DNA of 64,000 nucleotides from Cenococcum geophilum 1.58 (Eukaryota > Ascomycota > Dothideomycetes > Gloniales > Gloniaceae). The stretch is from positions 496,001 to 560,000 of the forward strand of contig KV748182.1 of the NCBI GenBank assembly GCA_001692895.1, written 5' to 3'. This document shows, in pieces, positions 44,200 through 55,475 of this stretch. Under the pieces are notes generated by a model. That model saw only the letters and a list, made by a program, of their open reading frames with translations, was not told the DNA's origin and made no database searches. Both the position numbers and the translations under genes were made by a program. Positions within the stretch are counted from its first letter, which is position 1. Every line of letters starts with the position of its first letter.

Positions 44200-45480
44200 A
44201 TCCTTATACTATTTGCTATTAAGTGCTAGATTAATCGCCTAAATATAGTTATATAAGAAGACAAAGCTCTAGCTTACTTATTAAAGCACTAGTAGATCTA
44301 TTTTAATATAGCTAGCCTCTAACAGTTTCTTTAGCCAGGAAATTTACCGGATTTAAATATAATAGAACTATATTAGAACTACCTTAAACGAGTTACTATA
44401 AAGAAGGGAGTATTAAGAAACCGAGTAGAAGCTAAGCGAACTTAGTAAAAGGTATAGAAAAAGCTTAAACAGTGGCGAATTTAAGCTTAGATTAAGCGAA
44501 TTCTATATTATATTTAAGAGGTTATTCGCTATAAAGGAGGGAATAACTATTATAAAGGTACTGCTAACTATATACGAGATTAGAAGGCGCTTAAAAAGCT
44601 AGATTAATATTACCGCTAAATAATTACTTATATGCGATAGTAGGTACTTTTAAGCCTTAATTAAGTTAACGAGAATAAGCCTTTATTAAAGAAACCTAAG
44701 CTACTAGAGCTTTTAAAGCTTATATAGATAGGCCCTTATCTACCTTATAATTTAATTAATTTAGAGCCTCTATATAGCAATTAAGATCTAAAGCTTTACC
44801 GCTAATATTATAAGAAATAGGAGCCCTTTTAGCCGCCTACTTAATTAAAAGCTTTCTCCCTTAAGCCTCTACTTAAGCCTCTACTACCTATTAAGCCTCC
44901 TTCTCCTTCTTAGCTGCGATTAATCTAGAATTAACTAAATATAAAGGGTAAGAATAATAAAAAGGTAGTGTTTAAAATTAGCTTTATATAACCTTAAATT
45001 AGGTAGCAGCAGGAGTAGCAGTAGGGGTAGTAGTAGGGGTAGTAGTAGTAGGAGGAAGAACACTAGAAGGATATAAATATTAGGTAGAATATAATTAATA
45101 ATCTAAAAAGGAAGTAGGTAAGGAAGGACTCTACTACTACCTTTAGTAGGGCTATAGATAATAGTAAAGCCTCTACTAAGGCCTCTACTAGTAGGATAAT
45201 TAATATTAAATTAAGCTCTATAGAGCCTTATGCAGATCCTTTACCTAAAGCTCTACTATACTAAAGCTCTATATAGAAGATTCTAAGGAAGGTAAGAAGG
45301 CGGCTATAACTTAAATATAAAGAGGGCTATATTTAACTAGCAGAAGACGTTCCTAAGCCTTTATAGAGCCAAAAGCTACGCTAGCGTAGAGCTTAACACC
45401 CTCTAATTAGCTAGCTTATTAATTAATTAATTAAATATATATATTATATTTTATTTAAAGCTTTAAGAGCGAATTTAATG
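44200..45480 (+). pseudogene. Tc1/mariner transposase, C-terminal half with long extension
   Basis: Continues the interrupted frame. The second catalytic site (IVI.EDKALAYLL, about 44250) and the PGNLPDLNIIELY motif (about 44339), which is the NSPDLNPIE hallmark of Tc1/mariner, are clear. The frame then runs through GGNNYYKGTANYIRD, where typical transposases end. It continues without a frame change for roughly 290 further codons, broken only by TAA/TAG: NKPLLKKPKLLELLKLI, PPSPS.LRLI.N, a Gln-rich stretch from former CAG repeats (about 45007-45060), and ending near ALRANLMRLALNFIFCRW. Confidence 0.75.
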
Positions 45481-45581
45481 CGTTTAGCGTTAAACTTTAT
45501 ATTCTGCCGGTGGGCGGTGAGCTAAACTGCCTAATTAGGAAGGTGTAATTGGCTATGTTACCGACCTCCGTAAGCGCCTCT

Positions 45582-48500
45582 TCTACTACCGTTTTTGAAA
45601 GTATTGCGAAAATTAAATTAAGCGAGCCCCGCCCGCACAGCATCGAATTTAGGTGATCTCACTATACAAATCGTATAACTACCACGCATACTACGCTTGC
45701 TGTTCTTTAATTACTTATAAGGCTTAAGTATTACATTGTATCACTTATATAGCTCGATTTTCTAATATTATAGGCGCAATAGTAAACCGTAATAGCCTTC
45801 GAAACCGAGCTGCTAGTTAATCTATAGAGCCTTCTTAGGCAACTAAGCGCAATACTACCTTGCATATAGGCCTCCGTACCATTCTAGATCGTTACCTACT
45901 TTAGCCGCTTAGTTTTGGTGAGGACGATAAGGATAAGGATAAGGATGAGGATAAGGAAGAGGAAGAGGAGGGGGAGGCCTAAGAGTCGGATGAGGATTTA
46001 GATTAGGGCGAAGACGACGAAGACGAAGACGACGCAGGCCTAGTCGATCCAGATATTCACCAGCCACCTTAAGAGCCACCGGATGAGGAAGTAGGCTTTA
46101 AAACAGCAAGTGGGCGTGTTATTTAACCAAGTTAAGGAGCTACTAAAGCTCTTAAAGCTGTTAAAATTGCATAAGTTGCTAGAGCTACTAAGGCCTCTAA
46201 GTCAACTCGGCGTACTTAGAAGCCTATTAAACGTTTAAGCTAGAAGAGTTTAAATCCAAAGTTAGCCTCTAAGAAGAAGCCTACTAAATTAGTAAAGGCT
46301 TTAAAGCCTCCGCTAAGATAAAAGAATATAACTAAGGAAGCTATTATAATAGATTTAAGCTCGCCAGCTCCCTCGGAGTCTAAGGTAGTATTTTAATACT
46401 ATATAGCAATTTAGAAAGCTTAGGTAGAAGAGGAAGATTTTACTTCTACTTCTACGCAGTATATAGTTAGTAGAGAGCTTCTTAATAAGATTGGTTTCTA
46501 GATTAATAAGGTTAAAGCTAATATGGCAGGTAGATCCTTTAAGGATAAGTATTCTATTAGGGCGACAGCTTCCTATAATTATATTATAGCTCGCGATATA
46601 GTACCGCAAGATATTTACTTTACTAGGCACGTCTATAACCTTTATTAGATTATAAAAACGTAGCATATAAAGGGCAGGAAAGGGCTACGCGTAGAGGTAG
46701 TAATTATATTAACTAAGAAGCCTATACCAGAAACTATAGTAATATACACCTTTCCCTACGCCTTTAGTATTAAGGCGCTCTAAAGAGCCTTACTAGCAAG
46801 TATACTTTTATTAAATATTCTTAAGGCCGGAGCTACATCTAGTACACCTAAGAAGAAGGGTAGATTAAGTGCTACTATTACCCAGCGCCTTTCTCTACCT
46901 GATAATATTTTATTAGAAGTTCTTACAGGAAATCTAGCTCCTTTAGTGGCCTTCTAGTAGCCCTACTAATTAAAGATCTATTTAAATAATGGAGGCACCT
47001 ATTAGGTAAATAGGAACGCGAAGCTGCCCTATTTTTATTACTTAGTTAACCACTTTACATTAAAGGCCTAGGGTAAGTAAATTAAGGACGGCAAGGCTTC
47101 TAAAGAGGCGCCTCCTGCGCCGCTTACTATACGCCTTTTAACTAAGAATAGGGCCATAGGAGGCAGCAGTAGTGGTAGTACTAGGGGGTATTTTTAAGTA
47201 GGAGCCGACGATTTTGGCTACTATCCTCCCTATAGTTAACCTAGCTACCCCCCCCTAAGGGCCACTACCTACCTATTATATAACTACCGGAGTGTAACAG
47301 AATCTATACTAGGCACCTATATAAGCACCTTAATAGTCTCTAGTAACTCTAACGCCGGTAGCTACTATATAGGTAATACCGGCAGCGCCGCTAACTAGCC
47401 CTATTAGTAGCAACTTAGATTCTAAGAAGAGGCTCAACGAGTTCTTTAACTGGGTAAAAAGGTAACCTAGCTAGGCAACTTTAAAGCTTATAGCGGAGCT
47501 TAAGACTATCCTTAATACACTTATTAATAACTTCTATAACTTAGAGGCGCTCCGCTTAGGAATATCTAAGTAAGTATAAGTAGATAAGTTAGGCCTTGCA
47601 GTAGGGCTTTTACCTTAATTAAGGCGTAAGCTTAAGACCTTTTAAGCAAACTAAAAGGGATAGTAAGTTTTTAATTTTTATAAGGGCACTACCTAAATCT
47701 AAAAGATTGCACTCCTAACTAGTTTTCTACTAGATAGCTAGCCTATTAAAAGTGTCCTTAAGCTAAGTGACGAATTTCTATATACTGTAGTCTAAATTAT
47801 AGGAACGTACTAAAGCTCTTATAGTCCTAAATTAAGTAAATATTTAGTTAAATCTACGCCTTTAAGTTGTAAAAGGAAAGCTTAATTAGGTTAAACTTTA
47901 GGTAGTATAAAGGAAGATACTTGATAGAGACATTAGCAGCGGCGTAGAGCTTTATAAATTCCTACACTTAGTTAGATTATATAGCTATAATATATATATA
48001 ACTACTCTCTTACTTAACTCTTATATATTAAGGCGTTATCTAATACTAAGACTATATAACTAAGTATATATTACGGTAGAATAGAAGACTTAATCTAGGC
48101 ATTAAATATTTTAGATATAATTAGGCCCTACCATATAAGAGTCCTAGGGAGGAAGTCGTTAAGTAAATATATAGGTAGAATACTCCACCATTCTAAGCGC
48201 TTAATTAATACTATATTAATTGTAGGAAGGTTTATAAAACTCTAACCAAACTTCCTATAGCTAGTCCTCTTATTAGCGCCTAACTCGTTAATAAATATAA
48301 GGCGATTAGAGTCCTATGTGTATTAGCATCCCTTCTAGGCAGCATAAAGATCTTTAGATCGCTCCTACGCTTTACGCTATACAACCTTCCTACTCCACCT
48401 ATTATACTTAAGAGCCCTCCATATTAACAATATTAATACTATAATATTATAATCGTCCCATAGGAACTAGGCCATCTTATTAAGGTAGGTAATAGGGCGG

Positions 48501-48922
48501 TCTTCTAAGTAGGTAAGAAGCGCCTATAAATGAGATTAGTATACCTAACACTATAATATAATATATCACGAACTCGCTTATATTCCGCTTGTATATTACT
48601 TAGTCGCCCAATCTTAAGATTTAGTGGGGGGTATAGCTCTCCATAGAGGTCCAAGTTAAGCTGGATACGGTATATAGTTAAAAGGTATAACTTAGTAGCT
48701 GCCGCGATACATTTGACCGTCTAATTAAATAGAAAAGCTACCAAAATTTGATGGAGCTGCCATTTAGGAATCCTTTTAGGCATAGGAGGCAGATATAAGC
48801 GTTGCAAGCGTAGTATGCGTGGTAGTCATACGATTTGTATGGTGAGATCACCTAAATTCGATGCTGTGCGGGCGGGGCTCGCTTAATTCAATTTTCGCAA
48901 TACCTTCGAAAACGGTAGTAGA
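45582..48922 (+). mobile_element. 3.3-kb DNA element with 119-bp TIRs, superfamily not recognised
   Basis: The left arm 45582-45700 and right arm 48804-48922 are inverted copies of 119 bp, starting TCTACTACCGTTTT and ending ..CTACGCTTGC. They differ at about five positions, all transitions and all mutated in the left arm. They keep higher GC than the interior. No matching target duplication was found next to the ends: left agcgcctct, right caccaaagc. Long inverted arms suggest a Mutator-like organisation, but the absence of a duplication and the unfamiliar protein leave the class open. Confidence 0.8.
45720..48000 (+). pseudogene. Long RIP-mutated frame of unknown family inside the 119-bp-TIR element
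   Basis: The plus-strand frame can be followed for about 750 codons, interrupted by TAA/TAG only. Order: NRNSLRNRAAS and TLHIGLRTILDRYLL; a very acidic tract (DDKDKDKDEDKEEEEEG, 45920-45990); a basic Lys/Ser/Thr stretch (ATKASKSTRRT, KKKPTKLVKALKPP); a folded-looking middle (FKDKYSIRATASYNYIIARD, about 46535, then VEVVIILTKKPIPETIVIYT, about 46695); a Gly/Ser/Tyr/Pro-rich linker (about 47160-47270); and a second helical domain (NLEALRLGIS, about 47550). I see no DDE triad, helicase or zinc-knuckle motif that I can name. It could be the transposase or an accessory protein. Confidence 0.5.
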
Positions 48923-49342
48923 CACCAAAGCAGGGGCGTTTTCCACCTGGTAGAAGGCGTTCGCAGGCATGTCAGTAAATCAACCCATCAAATCCGATTT
49001 GAATTGAATTGATTACAAAGCAATTCAATTCTACACTAAATCAACCCTCCGTAGATATCAAATCAATTAAGTCTAGTGTTTCGGCGGATTGATTTGAATT
49101 GATTAATTCTAGTATAAATATTTCGTAGATATGCTTGTAGGATGCTTTAGGGTATGCTCGCCAAATGCTTTAGTTATAACCTTTTTAGTAAGGAACCCTA
49201 TAAAATCGGCATTTTCCGCCCATCTACTAAACCGTATTTAGGCATTATGCAGTTATATTTACCTGCCAAGCCCGGTAAAATTTAAGAAGTACACATCCGC
49301 GCAGGCCTTTAATATCCTACCACTACTACCCAATCTTATTAA
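48923..49342. other. Spacer between the TIR element and the hAT coding region
   Basis: Contains repeated 'gatttgaattgaattgatt' and 'aatcaaccctccg' phrases (48980-49110), probably the 5' terminal region of the hAT element. Exact ends could not be fixed. Confidence 0.4.
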
Positions 49343-51664
49343 ATGGAACCTGATTCCGTTTCTACTGAACCTTCTGCTCCTCCTAGTTAATTAGAGGTAC
49401 CTACTAAGCTCCAGAACACCGCCGACTTTAATAGCCGCGCTTTAGAACCTGGTACTGCGAGAGACGCGTCGCCTTGCGACGATGGATATGAAGGCCTTAA
49501 TTAGGCCCACTTTCCTGGCTTTTAAATACCTCCTCTATTAAAAAGAGACCGACGGTTATATATTTGGAAGCATTGCTATGCAATCTATTAAATAGGAACA
49601 GAAAAGACCTATACAGTATATAAGCTTTGCCACCTAAAGTTCCAGACTAAATATAGAATTAATTACCGCTAGGTTAATATATTAACTGGTAGAGCTGCCG
49701 AACACCTTAAAAAGAAGCATTATATTAGTAAAGATGGGCCAATTAAGCGTTCGCATCTAGCTAATTCAGTTATCGCTATGCTGAATCGAACTCCAGAAGA
49801 ACAGGCTGTAATTAATTAGCGGCGGCGAGGCTTTAATAAGACGCGATTTAGGAAGCTTCTTATACGGTGGATTATTTAAGACAGTATTGTATTCGATTAA
49901 ATTAATAGCAAATACTTCTAAGACCTTATCCTATACCTTAACAGCGATACCAAAGATATCCTTCCAACACGAAATACACTACGCGGCTGGATTATTAAGG
50001 ACTTTAAGCGCTATAAGGGTATAGTGACGGAGCTTCTTAGCAGCGCGTTTAGTAAAATATACATCTTATTAGATATATAGACGTCTTGCAGTCTTCTAAG
50101 TCTCTACGGTATTGTTGCTTATTTTATTAACAACAAGGGGAGGTATAAAAGCTTCCTCCTTAGTATACCAGAGCTTACTGGCTGATATACCGGCGACAAT
50201 ATTGCTAACGGCGTAGCTGCAATTATTACAGAGTTTAATATCAGCGATAAACTTGGATATTTTATACTAGACAATGTATTAAACAACGACACCTACATAC
50301 AGGCTTTGGGCGAAGAATTTGGCTTTAATTGGAAGCAGCGTCGCCTTCGGTGCGCCGGCCATATCCTTAACCTAGTGGCCAGATCTATACTCTATAGGAA
50401 GGACTTAAACGCTCTAGAGGTAGAGCTTAAAGATGCGAAGGATAAGATTAATCAGCTAAAGCTTTAGAGGACGTAAGGTCCTATTAGAAGGCTTTATAAT
50501 ATAATAATATATATTATAGAGTCCGCGCAGCGCCAATAGCAATTTAAGGGCTTTTAAAGTCTTATTAGAACTACTATGCCGTCTATATTAAATGCTACGA
50601 CTACGCAAACTAGCTAGAAGCTTATACTTAACGTCAATATAAGGTAGAACTCTACTTTCAACATGATTAAGCGCGCTCTCTGCCTTTATAATGTAATCAA
50701 CGCTTATATCAATAAGGAAGTGCGAGATTAAAAGACCTACTATAATCGAGCCACCAAGGACGGTGTTAAGCCTTACCCTCAAAACAGCAAGAAGAAGCCT
50801 TTAATCGTTACCGACGCTTTAAGTAATAATAATTAGAAGATTCTAAAAGAATATATACGTATATTAGAACCGCTAAAGAAGGTTATAATAATACTAGAAG
50901 GCAAAGCACAGTATAATAAGCTAATTTAGTAGATTTACTTATTTCTTACTAACGAGACTTTAGGAAGGAACTGCTCTCTATAGGAGGTCCTACCTTCTAT
51001 AGAGTATTTAATCGACGAACTTGCTTGCCTTACTAAGCAATATAAGCACAACAGCGAGCCTCATTTCTATATCAATATTCAGCTTAGCTAGTAGAAGCTT
51101 AATAATTACTATAAGCTTATTAATAAATCTGCCGCATATGTTACCTCAATTACTCTACACCCGCGATATAAATGGAAGTATATTAAACAGAGGTGGGCTA
51201 CTAAGATCGCGTGGATTAGTACCGCCAAAGAGCAGGTTAAGAAGGCATAGGCTCCCTATAAAGACCTCACGATATATTAAGTCGATAAACCACTAGCTAA
51301 GCGGCAGCGACGTAAGTGGCAGGGCTTAAAGGCCTTTCTTAATGAAGACCTTAGCAACGAATTAGAAGACAACGAGTTAGAAGATAAGTATAAAGCTTAG
51401 ATAAAGAAGTTTCTAAATTATAAGAAGAAAGCCAGTAACCCAATTTAGTATTAGTGGAGCCTCCAATTAGACTATCCACGCCTTTCACACTTCGCGATTA
51501 ATCTATTTAGTATACTAGTAATAAGCAACAAACTAGAACGAGTCTTTAGTACTACTAGCAATATAGTGCGCCTAAATAGAGCACGACTTAAAGCCGACGT
51601 AATTGGCGCTATAATGTGCTTAAAGTAATAGGACATAAATAAAGCTATAGATTTCGGTTGCTAA
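49343..51664 (+). pseudogene. hAT-family transposase, RIP-mutated
   Basis: Frame from ATG 49343 (MEPDSVSTEPSAPP). It has a BED-like/N-terminal region with WKHCYAIY and HLKKKHY (about 49570-49720). The core includes NTLRGWIIKDFKRY, FILDNVLNNDTYIQALGEEF and RRLRCAGHILNLVARSILY (about 50340), the CxxH-type motif typical of hAT. The C-terminal dimerisation domain is well preserved: YPRLSHFAINLFSILVISNK, then LERVFSTTSNIVRLNRARLK (about 51535-51600), then ADVIGAIMCLK. This is the hATC signature. Many former Gln/Trp codons are TAA/TAG. Element ends and target duplication were not found. Confidence 0.88.
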
Positions 51665-52399
51665 AGCAGGTATATAGATATAAAGACATTTGGGTAATAT
51701 ATAACATACTAATATACATCTAGGCGACGGCTTAATCCTCTCTTACTACCTTTAAAGCCTGCGCCGAACCCTCTACTAAAGCCTTAGCCACTACCTCTAC
51801 TATATTAGTAATGTTATATATTATAAGATTTATCTATAGGCGGTAGGGCTATATAAAAGGACCTTATTTTGGGGCCTCTAGGCAAGATTAGGCGGCTCGG
51901 CCAAATCTAGGCTGCAATACTATGCTAAGACTTTGTATATACCCTTACTAATTAATATTGCAATTCAAATCCCAGCAGGGCCCCTTAAACTAGATCAGAG
52001 TTAAATTAAATTAGGTAAACTAGGTGCTAAGTAAATTAATTCTAAAACAACCCCTTTAAAAGGCTTAAAAGGTTTATTAACATACCTAGGCGTTTATTTA
52101 GTAAGTAATTTACCAGAAAGGAGCGTCGCTAAATAGAAATGGCGGTAAGGAAGCTAATAGTTATATAATCCGCCTACGACCTTAAAAGGCCCTATACAGA
52201 ATGATTAGTTAGAGCCTTATTTATATATTAACTATAGTCTTATAAATAAGTTTCTAATTACCTATAGGCTGTAGCTAGGAGTATAAAATACCTAACTTTT
52301 ATAACTTTATATAACCTTTTTACTATAAAATTACTACATTAACTGTATTTATATTAAATATTTATATCTAAAATCTCTAAATACTACTTTTATATTACC
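51665..52399. other. AT-rich flank between hAT and the older copia copy
   Basis: Probably the 3' end of the hAT element followed by unclassified mutated sequence. It includes a tRNA-like segment (51871-51984). No reading frame was recognised. Confidence 0.4.
51871..51984 (+). other. tRNA-like segment (possible SINE head or decayed tRNA)
   Basis: GGGGCCT at the 5' end can pair with GGGCCCC at the 3' end. An A-box-like TAGGCAAGATTAG and a B-box-like AATTCAAATCCCAG occur at plausible spacing for an intron-containing or long-arm tRNA. The T-arm stem does not pair properly, so it is not a working tRNA. Confidence 0.22.
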
Positions 52400-52560
52400 T
52401 GTCGGGAATAAGGCAAGCGGTAGTTATATATCGCCGCAGTACTAGCATAGCGAGGAGTCTTAAGCTCCTCACCCTTCCTTATTCTATTAAAAAAATTAAC
52501 CAATATCACTATAACCTACTTAAGTAGTCGTTATTAGTAAGTCACCCTATGTAACTAACA
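52400..52560 (+). repeat. 5' LTR of the older Ty1/copia copy (161 bp)
   Basis: Starts TGTCGGGAATAAGG and ends GTAACTAACA. It matches the 208-bp LTRs at 54957 and 60812 but lacks 47 bp that contain the repeated TCACGT motifs. Confidence 0.88.
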
Positions 52561-54956
52561 CTAATTAGTAGTTAAATACACAGTTAACTATAGAGCAGCT
52601 AGGTTTTTAAATAGAAGAGACAGTCTTATATAGGGGTGCTATATACACTTATATAGAATGGATCCCGGCGATACTATACTACCTTAAACTTATAGAAAAC
52701 TAGTAACAGAAGTGTTACTAAGTACTAGAAGATACCAAATTACGTCTATTATATAGAATAACCGCGTTTACAAAGATTTGGTTAAGTACTTTAGGTTAGA
52801 AGTGTCACTAAACCTAAGGTCCTAAGTTAACGTCTAAAACGCGCCAAACAACCTTTATTTTCCTTAATTTTCTTATTAAAATATATTAAACAACCATCTT
52901 AATACCTTTAGTGTACCTTTACAGACCGTAAAATTACGATTACTACTTAACTACGCGTTAAATAACCTTTACTTCCCCTATTTTTCAATTAACGGAATAA
53001 CAGCCATTATAGCGTTAACCTACCTAAAGAAGTATAAGAACAATATTAACCTAGAGATATAGAATATAGATATAATTAACCTTAAAGATATTAATTAATA
53101 AGACTTAAACGGATTCTTATTATACCATATAGTATACTATAAAGATAGCGAATATAATAATAATATGCTATAGTACTATATAAAGAAGGACTTTATTAGA
53201 TAGATAAAGAAAATATAGGCTCCTATAAAGAAGGACATTATATAAAACTTCCGTAACTTTTTACAGGAGTATAAAGTATTTATACCTATAGATGGGGGTA
53301 CTATTAGAGATAATATCTAGGAGTAGGTTATTAACGTAGAAGAAGAGCATAAATAGACTCTATAAGAGATTAAGCACTAACTACGCACTATAAAGAAGCT
53401 TAACTTATAATGGAATTTAAGTAATATACCTCTAAAGATAAATCTATTTCTACCTTTAATTCCTCTATATCTAATCTAACCCGTAACTTTAACTTTAGAT
53501 ACTATACCCTAATAAGAGCAGGTATAGGATCCTATTACTTTATAATTTAATAACCTTTAGACTCTACTAACTAGACCTACATCCCTACTGCAGCCTATAA
53601 TATAACTCCTACCTCCTTTATCTTAATCTTAAATTGGAGGTAGTTTAAAATTGCTTATAGAGCTTATAAAGCTCTATTTAAATTAGGAGAAGAAGTTTAA
53701 TAGGGAATTATATAATGTTCTTAATTCGAAACTATATATCTTTTATAACTATTACTAGAAGGTAGGAATAGAGTCTAATTAATACTATAACGCCTATTCC
53801 GTTATACTTAAGGGCTAAGCTAGTACCTTTTATTATAATTATTTAGCAGGAAAAGGATATAATTTTAACCGTATAATATATAAGTTAAGATACCACTTTA
53901 AAATAGAAGAGAATAAGTAGTAGTATATATTAGAATAGAGAAAGACTACCCTTTTAAGAATTATTGCTATAAACCTAGGTGTTTTTTAGCTTAATTATCT
54001 TTAAAAGCTCTTTAATTAACTTTAGATAATTTAGCGTAGTTTATCCAAATTATGTTAAGAGGATTTTAGCCTATATAATTAAGTTATTAGCGTATGCCAA
54101 GGCGTTAAAGAATATAACCTTACTTTTTTTAATCCTGTAAATACTTACAAAGGAGTATATACTTAATTAAGATCTTCTATTAGCACCGCTTTACGCTCTT
54201 AAAAAGTATAGTAATTTAATGCCTAACTCTAATCTACTTTAATTAACCTAGCCGACCTAGCTAACTAATACGATTATAACTAGACTAATTAAATATATAG
54301 TGGCCGTAGTAGGTAATTGTAAGGGTACTTTTAGTCCCTTACTCGGCTATATCCTGGAAGCTCTTAGGGGCTGCTAAGGCTAGCCTTTGGCTAGGCCTTG
54401 GCCACCCCTTATAAGCTCCTCAGGCTTATAGCCTCCTTCCTCCCCTATTAGTTCGTCTTAGTATAAGGCTATTGCCTACCCTCATTACCATATCGTCCTC
54501 TTCTATCGACTCTCTTTATAACTCATGCTCGGCTTACCTACTCCTTACTGTATACCCTAGTAATATGCCTTACAGTAATATAGTAGAGGGTATAATTAAT
54601 AACTATAAGGTAAAGGTGGAGGTCCTTATAGAGGCTTATTCTAAAGTAATTACTAAAAGAAGTGCTATATTTATAAAAAGCCAAATTGCTAGTTAACTAG
54701 GCACTCTCTTAATAAGCAAAAGGGGGTATATAATAAGTTTCGCTAAAGTATAAGAAATATTAGATATTATAAAGTTATTATAGCCTACTTTTAAAGTTTC
54801 CTAGTTTAATATAAAGGTATAGAAGATCTTAAGGATAAGGTTAATAAAGCTAAATAGCTCCTTATAGATATAGAAATTAAGGACTACTCCCTTAACTAAT
54901 ACTTTACTAAGTATAGTAAGGTAAATAGTATATAAACCGTTGCTGTTCTTAATAAC
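52561..54956 (+). pseudogene. gag region of the older copia copy
   Basis: Collinear with 55165-57235 of the younger copy, with extra short insertions. Readable pieces include the equivalent of ALTYPKKYKEDINL (about 53010, here ALTYLKKYKNNINL) and the region around 53750-53900. Strongly RIP-mutated, without a usable frame. Confidence 0.75.
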
Positions 54957-55164
54957 TGTCGGGAATGAGGCAATTTGCCGTCACGTACGGCAAACTGCCG
55001 TCACGTGATGGCAAGTTGCCATCACGTGTCGCCGCGGCACTAGCGTGGCGAGGAGCCTTAAGCTCCTCGCCCTTCCTCATTCCAATTAAAAAGCTTTATC
55101 AACCAACATCACTATAACCCTACTCAAGTAGTCGTTATTAGTGAGTCACCCTGTGTAACCAACA
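54957..55164 (+). repeat. 5' LTR of the younger copia element
   Basis: 208 bp, TGTCGGGAATGAGG..GTAACCAACA. It contains three TGCC(G/A)TCACGT motifs in 54974-55026, two of them in near-palindromic settings, and an inverted GGAGC.TTAAG.CTCC segment at about 55051-55070. Confidence 0.93.
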
Positions 55165-55475
55165 CTGATTAGTGGTTAAATACACAGTTAACTATAAAGC
55201 AGCTAGGTTTTTAAATAGAAGAGACAGTCTCGTGTAGGGGTGCTATATACGCTTATATGGAATAGATCCTAGCGATACTATGCTACCTTAGACTTGCGGA
55301 AAACTAGTAATAGAAGTATCACTAAATACTAGGAGATACTAAGTTGCGTCTATTACGCAGAACAACCGCGTTTACGAAGATTTGGTCGAGTACTTTAGGT
55401 CAGAAGTGTTACTAAACCTAGGGTCCTAAGTTAACGTCCAAAACGCGTTAAACAACATCTTAAATTGCCTACCTC

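Larger units (their letters stand above)
35156..45570 (+). mobile_element. Tc1/mariner element with 71-bp TIRs, split by a chromovirus
   Basis: Inverted arms lie at 35156-35226 (starting CGGAGGTCGGTAACATAGCC) and 45500-45570, differing by a few transitions. TA flanks both outer ends (35154-35155 and 45571-45572), the family's target duplication. Removing the inserted chromovirus and its duplicated TTCTA leaves about 2.46 kb. The transposase reads left to right. It lies 9 bp from the left arm of the next DNA element. Confidence 0.9.

Noticed and set aside
52561-54956. Independent gene between the hAT and younger copia elements
   Set aside because: Collinear with the younger copia gag region, hence part of the older copia copy.
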